Below are positions 57,705-64,000 of a stretch of DNA of 64,000 nt, piece after piece (position 1 is the first letter of the stretch; each line of letters starts with the position of its first letter). The stretch is taken from NCBI GenBank assembly GCA_001599975.1, contig BCIO01000003.1, positions 1,116,001 to 1,180,000 of the forward strand, in the 5' to 3' direction. The stretch is from Cystobasidiopsis lactophilus (taxonomy: Eukaryota; Basidiomycota; Agaricostilbomycetes; Agaricostilbales; Chionosphaeraceae). Made by a program: the position numbers and the translations under genes. Under the pieces are notes generated by a model. That model was not told where the DNA came from, did not search any database, and saw only the letters and a program-made list of their open reading frames with translations.

Positions 57705-60700
57705 ATGGAGCAGTTGGCTGAGAGGCCGAGAGCGAGCCGGTCGCTCTCGTACGCGGCAAGCAGCGCTGCGGAGGAGGATCAGCACCCTGGACCAGCGCCC
57801 GCCATGCCAGAGTTGGACAAGTGGCTCATGCAGTTCGAGCACGGGGACATGGAGCGCCAAATGTCCTCTGCCAGCAAGGCTTCTGTCAAGTCGACTCTGT
57901 CACTTGCACCGGTGTGTCCCTTTGTCGCTGGGAGCCGAAGGTTCTCGAGCTCACAAAGATTGGGTCCGACAGCATGTTGTGCAGAGCTTGATCCAAGCGC
58001 AGGACGCCTTTGTCGGCGCGCTCGATGGCATCGTCTTGGAGTGCATCCAGCGCAAGCAAGACTACAACTCTGCGGCCAGCTCGTCTCACCAGCAACCGCC
58101 AGCGCTAGAAGCGCCAGCGATGCTTCCTGCGTCTTCTGCCGAACAGGCCAACCAACTCCTTACTTTGCACCAGCATGTGCAAGTCGCTCTCGCCTCGTTC
58201 GACGTCCACGTCCCTTCCCAAATGCACGCCGTCGACGTGGACACCGTCCAGGGGCCAGTGCGCCAGCTGCTGCCCTTCTTGCCGCAGAGGGACCGCCAGG
58301 TGGCGGACAAGCTCATCTCCCTGCTCGAGCTCATGGAGCGAATGCTCACCGTCACCCAATCTGACGTCTCATCCTCGCACGCGCCCACCCCTGAACGCTC
58401 GAGGTCGTCGTTAGGCCGCTTCGAGGATCTCTTCGACCTTCTACACAAAGACGCCTCGGCTTTCAAATCCGGCCCCCGGTCAGCCATAGACAACTCGAGC
58501 CTGACGGCGCTGCACGAGGTTGAAAAGGCGGAGCAAGATTTGCTCTGGGGTCGGATCGACGACCTGCTCGAGCAGGTGTCGACGCTGACCAAGCCCTTGC
58601 CGCCCGTTCAAGCCCCATCCTTTGCCGACAAGAAGTACCTCTACGAGCCTTCGCTGTCGGAATACTCTATATCCGACCTCCCCCAATACTCGGCCTCCCG
58701 CTCGCCGGACGCCAACAACCAAATAGCCTCGCCTATCCCGCCGGAGTACAAGTTCGCTGACGGCAACACACCGACGCACCACGACTCGTTCTCTACGCCC
58801 CATTTGTCGGATGAGAAGAAGCGCTTGGAGCTCGACGCCATGGCCGAAGCCATCGAGCGGTTGTACTCGGCTTCTTTCCAGCTCGCAAAGCAGCGAGCCG
58901 ACCCGCGGCGCAAGGATCGAAAGGAGCTACGGGAAATGCAGCTGGCCAGATTGACCACCGCGATCGAAAAGCTGTCCAAGGGGCGGTTGGAAGACCAACG
59001 AGCGCCGGCCCCGACCGTGTCCTCGCGGCAGTCAAGGTCCAGCTTGAAGGGCAAGAAGAGCGAGAAGCAGGTCGAGCAGGAAGAGCTCGACGCTTTAGTC
59101 GAGGCCATCGGGAAAGGTTCGACCAGCGATATGGTCAACCAACGAGTGACTCTAAAGTGCGTGTGGACTGGCTTTCGTCAGAACGCTGTCTTGTTCTTAA
59201 GACCCATTCGCGCAGTCCGCATCACCGTCGTGTGCTTTCCAAGGCCAAGCGCACAGCCCAGGATGCGATTGTGAGCACCCGACTTCACTTGCGAACCGTT
59301 GCTGCAGTTTACTCACCGATACTGCGTCTCAGAATGCGCTCGGACTGGACGCGAACGAACTGGCGCACCGCGAAATGATCCTCGCCAAGACAGGCGCCGG
59401 CCGAATCACTTCACAAGACGCCAAGTTTGCCAACCCATTTAATGCCAGCTCCGCCATCGTTCACGACCCTTTTGCCGATCCCAAGCTTGAAGCTGCTCTC
59501 AACAGAGGGCGCAGCAGGTCCATGCCAGTTCTGAACTTGGCTGGGCTTTCGAAGAAGGGCAGCCTCACGCCACTTGGTTCTCTTACGAACGCCAATGATG
59601 GTGAGCCACAGCATCTTTTACCACTGGCATTAAGAAGGGAATGTTTCATGCTGATGTGATGAAGTCACTCGGCAGATTAAATTCGTTTGCATCGAACAGC
59701 AGAACCTTGGAACGCTGCTCCTTCGCATTTGGGTCGAAGGCGCCCCAGTCCAGCCCGGATGGACCATCGTGTCTCTTGCAGACCGCCGTATACAGCTCAA
59801 ATTGGCCGAGCCTACCGCATGTACACCACACACTATTGATGTTCCGCTTCCATGTTCTGTTCAACTCTCCAACATTCCGCCTTTCACTCTCCGAGAAGAC
59901 CACTATGAACTGCGCTTCCGGACCCAGTCTGCACGGGCCGATGTCATGCAAGGCCGATTCGACCGCATCCTCGAACCTTTACCAGCAAGCGATCTAGCAG
60001 CCTCTCAACCGTTCACCTTTCAGTGTGCAAAGTGCTCAGCCACAATATCGTCTCTGGTGCAGCCCGTCTCCTACACTGCTCTGCCATCGGAATATTGGGC
60101 GGAGTTAGTGGAGTCCTGGGTTTGCCACCAGGATCAAGAGTTACACGACTCGATCCTCACCTCGACCTCTGGTTTCTTGCCCACTTCCAATCAAGTCTTG
60201 GTCGGATCCACCTATCTCCTCTTTGCACCTCAGCTGGTCCAAGACTGGTCAATCGAGCAGAACGAAGTCGTAAGCTGCCCATTTCCCATGCTGCTTGCTT
60301 TGTGTCCCTCCGCCTGTCTTGCCCCCTTCCCTCCCGACATCTACGGACTACGAAGAAACTCGTCTAACCCTACTGCTCAACGTTGGGCCGGGACTGAGGC
60401 GAAAGCTCGGAAAAGCTCCTGGCCAGTTTTGCCTTGCCAGTAGCCTCGCTATCTCCGTTCAACCGCGGCTCTCTTTCTACTGTTAGACGCAGTGATACAC
60501 TGGTCCAATAGTACCTCTGCTCCCCTCTATAAGATCCTTTGGCCGCCAGCTTCAGGGCTCAAGGACTACAGGGCGGGACACATCTTTCCTTGCACTCCTT
60601 TATGTCATTCAGAATAGAGCTGACTCCGGTGGTTCCCTTCTTTTTAGTTCGCTACAGACGATGTTCTGTCCTGGCATCCAGCCCATTGCTCTTCGTGCAA

Positions 60701-61253
60701 AGCCTTTCTCGGTTCAGCCGCACGCCGCGACCAAACCTGGCTTGCTTCCCGGCTCGAGAAGTACGCCATTCGCCCTCAAGGTCTCCCGGCTTGCTCTTTG
60801 GAGCAGTGCTTTGCGGCACAAGTGCTAGAAGCCAGCCAAGCTCACGGCGTCTTTCACTTTTCGCTTGAGGACGAAGAAGGTCAGGCGCGACTGAAGGTAT
60901 GCGCAGACTCCGTTCAAAGCGAACACGGTTCATGCTCATTACTAAGCAGATCTGGCTATTCAATCCGTCCGTGGTAATCACATCCTCATCACGAACGACA
61001 CCAACACGTTATGTGATGCTTAATTACGAACTGTAAGAGCTTTCTTGCTCTCCACACGTACCACCGCCTGAGACAATAGTACAGAGCAACGCACGATCCA
61101 ATCAAAGCTCAGCACGAAAGTCTCAACCTGCCCGGCGTTGTTTGCCCAGAGCTATTGCAGCTTTTGGACGAAAGCTCACAACTTCTGCCGGCGAGCGAGA
61201 GGACGACGAAGGCACTACCGTACAGCTCCATAGGGTTCTTGGAGAGGTTGTAA
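57705..61253 (+). CDS. Long protein with C-terminal HECT-like E2-binding (UBE3D-type) domain
   Basis: The start chosen is the ATG at 57705 (MEQLAERPRASRS); MPELDKWLMQFEHGD at 57804 is an alternative. An intron (57913-57973) leads to HVVQSLIQAQDAFVGALDG and a long helical region with ELDAMAEAIERLYSASFQL and RKELREMQLARLTTAIEKL. Later exons give FANPFNASSAIVHDPFADP, then RQIKFVCIEQQNLGTLLLRIW and, in one unbroken exon, FQCAKCSATISSLVQPV, LPSEYWAELVESWVCHQD and LVGSTYLLFAPQLVQDW. The end is HWSNSTSAPLYKILW, CSSCKAFLGSAARRDQTWL, QVLEASQAHGVFHFSLEDEEG, IWLFNPSVV and SSIGFLERL, all typical of UBE3D. TAA at 61251-61253. The N-terminal ~600 residues may be a separate gene. Confidence 0.65.
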
Positions 61254-61289
61254 TTGTTACATGAGTGACATTGTACAGCCTTGCCTAAT

Positions 61290-62826
61290 CTACTTGTCCG
61301 ACCATTGCGCGCAGCCCAAGGCTTCGAGCACTTGTGACTTCTCGTCTAATCCTTCGGCCACCCGCCTGAAGTTGTTGTTAAGAATCGTCCGCCGGTCTTC
61401 GCAGTAATGAACGATATTGAAGAACTGATTCTCGCTCAGTGGCGACGTGATTGAGGAACAAGTGAGCGATGAGTTCCCGCCAGTTGGCGAGAGTGGTGTG
61501 ATGGCAATGGTGTGGAGGGACACGAACCAGCGCAGGATGTAGGTCTTGATTTCGGCGGGAAGCTTCATCCATGGAAATGGCTTGAAATTGGGGTCGGCGT
61601 CCGCCAGTTCTTCTTGTGTGTCCTCGTCAGCGGCGTCGGGCTTGGGTTTGCCCAGGAGAAGCACTCGAGCAGCAGGAATGAGCCTGATTGTCGTTTCCCG
61701 AACAGCACGACGCAGGATGGCGTTCCGCTGCAGTGCCAGCCCCAGGAGCAATTGAGTCTTGATGAGGTCGTCCACCCGAACAAAGTCCAAGGCACGTTCG
61801 TCCTCATCCTCGTCCTCCGGTTGATCCACAGGTCTCGCATTTGCGCTCATTTCCATCCTCACCATGCACAAGTTCCGCCCCGTGATGACCATGTCGGCTA
61901 AGCGCTTGACCCCTTTCGCACCAAGATAATTGCCGTTGAGCTGGCCAACAATCTACTGTTAGCCCCGATATCTGTACAATGGGTGACGATGCTCACCTGA
62001 AGGTGCTCTATACGCCCACCGCCGTCTTGGTCTGCTAGCCAACGATGCAGAGACGTGGAGAACCAGATGCCGCATGTGTTCAGATGTAACTCTCTCAGTG
62101 CGCTCGGGGAGCAGTGATTGAGGAACTTGCTGAGCTGGAGGTGCGAGTTGCCCGTGAGCGATAGCGTCCTTAATTGCGATGCGGGGTGCGACAATGCCGC
62201 CGAAAAGAGCGATGCCACAGGTGAGCTCTCGTCTAAGGTGATGTCGTTGGAGTTGAGGTACAAGCTGGTCAGTGTCGGCGGGAATTGGTAGGGCGGTTGT
62301 GATGGGAGCAGCAGGTACTTGATAAGGAACAGAAGGCCGCGATCGGTAATGCCATTGGACGCTGGTCGTCCTGTCAGCTCTCCCCTACGAATGAGCATGC
62401 TATCACTGCCCACCGAGGCTCAGTTCGGTTAGTCCGGCATGCTTGCCCTTCTGCCGAAGATCGTACAACCCCGCGCCTGGCGATTCCGCTGAGCGGCCGT
62501 CTGCGCTAGAGAAAGCAATTTAGCCTACAAAGTATCTCGAGACCAGAGTCTCCTAAGTCGTTGTGGGAGACATTTAGAGAGCCTGGAGAAGATGGCCTTC
62601 GTCATCAGCACCTTCGCCAGCACTGTTCCCAACAGCCGCCACTAACGCGTAGTAGACTTGATAGCTGCCAAAGCGCTGCGACCTCCTGCCAGTCCAAACT
62701 GGAAACAGACAAAGGTTCAGAGCTGAGCTCTCGTGGGCAGTGAGCCATGCGCACCAAGCCATCATCAATAAGGTTCAGCGTTTCTTCGGCCGGCGAAAAC
62801 ACGAAATCGAACGACCAGTTGGCCAT
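61290..62826 (-). CDS. Leucine-rich-repeat protein
   Basis: The start proposed is the ATG at 62826 (MANWSFDFVFSPAEETLNLI). LRR units include LNVSHNDLGDSGLEIL, LTELSLGG, NGITDRGLLFLIKYLL, LTSLYLNSNDITLDES, LRTLSLTGNSHLQLSKFL, LRELHLNTCGIWFSTSL and GNYLGAKGVKRLADM; these resemble the RI-type repeats of RNA1/NOD-like proteins. After the repeats comes an acidic DQPEDEDEDERALDF linker and a helical C-terminal part KLPAEIKTYILRWFVSLHTIA, ending GCAQWSDK, stop at 61290. Introns in the 5' third are uncertain. Only 36 bp separate its stop from the convergent E2-binding gene. Partner unknown. Confidence 0.75.
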
Positions 62827-63086
62827 CTGGATTCTCCTTACAACCTGTTGTGGCAGACAAAGAGAAAGGGCCAGCAGGCGTCAATTTGGTCGGCCCAACA
62901 GTTTACCCGTCTTCACTGCCAAACTCCTTGGCCTCAGGTTGCTCCTAAGCGTCCATCGTTGTCAGCTGAAGAGTCTGTTGTATCCAAACTATAACCACCT
63001 CTTGACAGACGAGAACTTTCGTGAGTCGGCCCGATGTGCCTTCATGACATGAAAAGCTCAGCGAAAACCCTGGCGACTCCCAGACT

Positions 63087-64000
63087 ATGGCTAAATATGC
63101 TGGCTGTGAGTAAATCAAGCACCGTCCGGAATGATATCTGAGCTGAAAGCCTGGCCAAACCAGCGAAATTCGTCTTTTTGACCGATTTCGGTGAGTGCCC
63201 ATTGGATGCGTTTTTCGAGGCCCCTGTTCATCGCGCTTGTCAGATGGCACTATCACTGCAAGTACCTCGCTGTTGCGTATCGAGTCGCTGGCTCATGACC
63301 AGCATCTTTGAACAGGAAGAGGTTGGTTCATCCAGCCTCTGACTTCTTCTCGCAACGTGTCCTCACATCCTTCGACCTTAGGACAGCAACGATCACATGA
63401 CTGATAACCTGGGATATGGTGTTGCTAAGCGAAAGGAAGGCAATGCGGACATCTTGGAAGGTCGCAAATGCTTCCGGTAGGTCGTTCTAGCTGGTGCCCA
63501 TTTCATACTGAGACGGTATTCAGCGACGCTTTTCGGGAAATGCTGGAGTCGGTCAACGCCAACTACACCTTTGAAGAGTGTCGCCAGGTTGTGACCAAAA
63601 GTAGGCGCTGGCAGCTGGCTGTTGGTTCGCATGGGAAACTTACACACAGATGCTGCCAGACATCAAGCTGGACCCTGGCTTCAAGGACTTTCTGGAGTGG
63701 GCCGATTCGGTCAACGTTCCCGTTGTGATTGTCTCTTCCGGCATGCAGCCCATTATTCGTTCCATCCTGGGCAACTTGATTGGCGAAGAGGCCGCGGCCA
63801 AAGTGCGTCCGCACAGCCAGGGCACATGTGTAGCCTACGACTTACACAGATATATGCCAGATTGACATTATTGCCAACGACGCTCATATCAAGCCCGATG
63901 GGCACTTCGAGATCGTCTATCGCCACCCAGAGTCGCCCTTTGGCCATGACAAGTCCAAGGCACTGCGGCCATATGCTGAGCTGCCTGCTGATCAGCGACC
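63087..64000 (+). CDS. HAD-superfamily phosphatase (3' end outside window)
   Basis: Start ATG at 63087: MAKYAG, an intron, SKFVFLTDF, an intron, DGTIT (HAD motif I, DFDGT, with the nucleophile Asp split from the rest by an intron). Next NDHMTDNLGYGVAKRKEGNA, AFREMLESVNANYTFEECRQ, NIKLDPGFKDFLEWADSVNV, VVIVSSGMQPIIRSILGNL (motif II Ser), and HPESPFGHDKSKALRPYAEL (motif III Lys). This matches the fungal phosphoserine phosphatase-like / MtnX-type HAD group. Motif IV lies beyond the right edge. Divergent from the LRR gene with about 260 bp between. Confidence 0.88.

Overview
The window is nuclear DNA from a compact, intron-rich fungal genome, most likely a basidiomycete. Nearly every gene is cut by several short introns (about 45-70 nt, with GTRNGY-type donors, CTNAY-like branch sites and CAG acceptors). 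Intergenic gaps are short, both strands are used, and the gene content is fungal: Dam1 of the DASH complex, chitin synthase, a GPI-anchored wall protein, Bro1, Yju2, chorismate mutase, an RPL12-RACK1 pair. I cannot place the species from sequence alone. All coordinates for spliced genes are outer CDS limits; introns lie inside.

Layout. 1-2566: MCM5 (partial, minus). 3013-8977: three tandem plus-strand GNAT acetyltransferase paralogues, with a minus-strand amino acid permease lodged between the first and second; the permease overlaps the first by 12 bp tail to tail. 9242-12328: divergent RPL12 and RACK1; the long RACK1 intron carries a U24 box C/D snoRNA. 12864-17419: Nup50/Nup2-like FG nucleoporin, a protein with two HELEH motifs, and a four-TM membrane protein. 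18135-22778: two tandem paralogues of an unrecognised family and a further unknown gene. 23018-27405: ankyrin-repeat protein and Bro1/ALIX. 27876-31306: ARF1, then divergent RPL36 and RPL6. 31636-36330: chorismate mutase, monoacylglycerol lipase, a retropepsin-like protein, and Dam1. 36877-41577: allantoate-type MFS transporter, an unknown gene, and a small secreted protein. 42212-49483: chitin synthase and an AAAP amino acid transporter. 49751-54485: unknown gene, GPP34/Vps74, Yju2/CCDC94. 55086-61253: GPI-anchored protein, short-chain dehydrogenase, and a long protein ending in a UBE3D-type HECT-like E2-binding domain. 61290-64000: leucine-rich-repeat protein and the 5' part of a HAD phosphatase.

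Most genes are ordinary housekeeping functions in no pathway cluster. Items standing out are the snoRNA host intron, the GNAT triplet, the unknown tandem pair, the double-HELEH protein, the possible fusion to an E2-binding domain, and an exact 18-bp element about 100 bp upstream of two neighbouring genes. I found no tRNA, rRNA, CRISPR array or clearly identifiable transposon.
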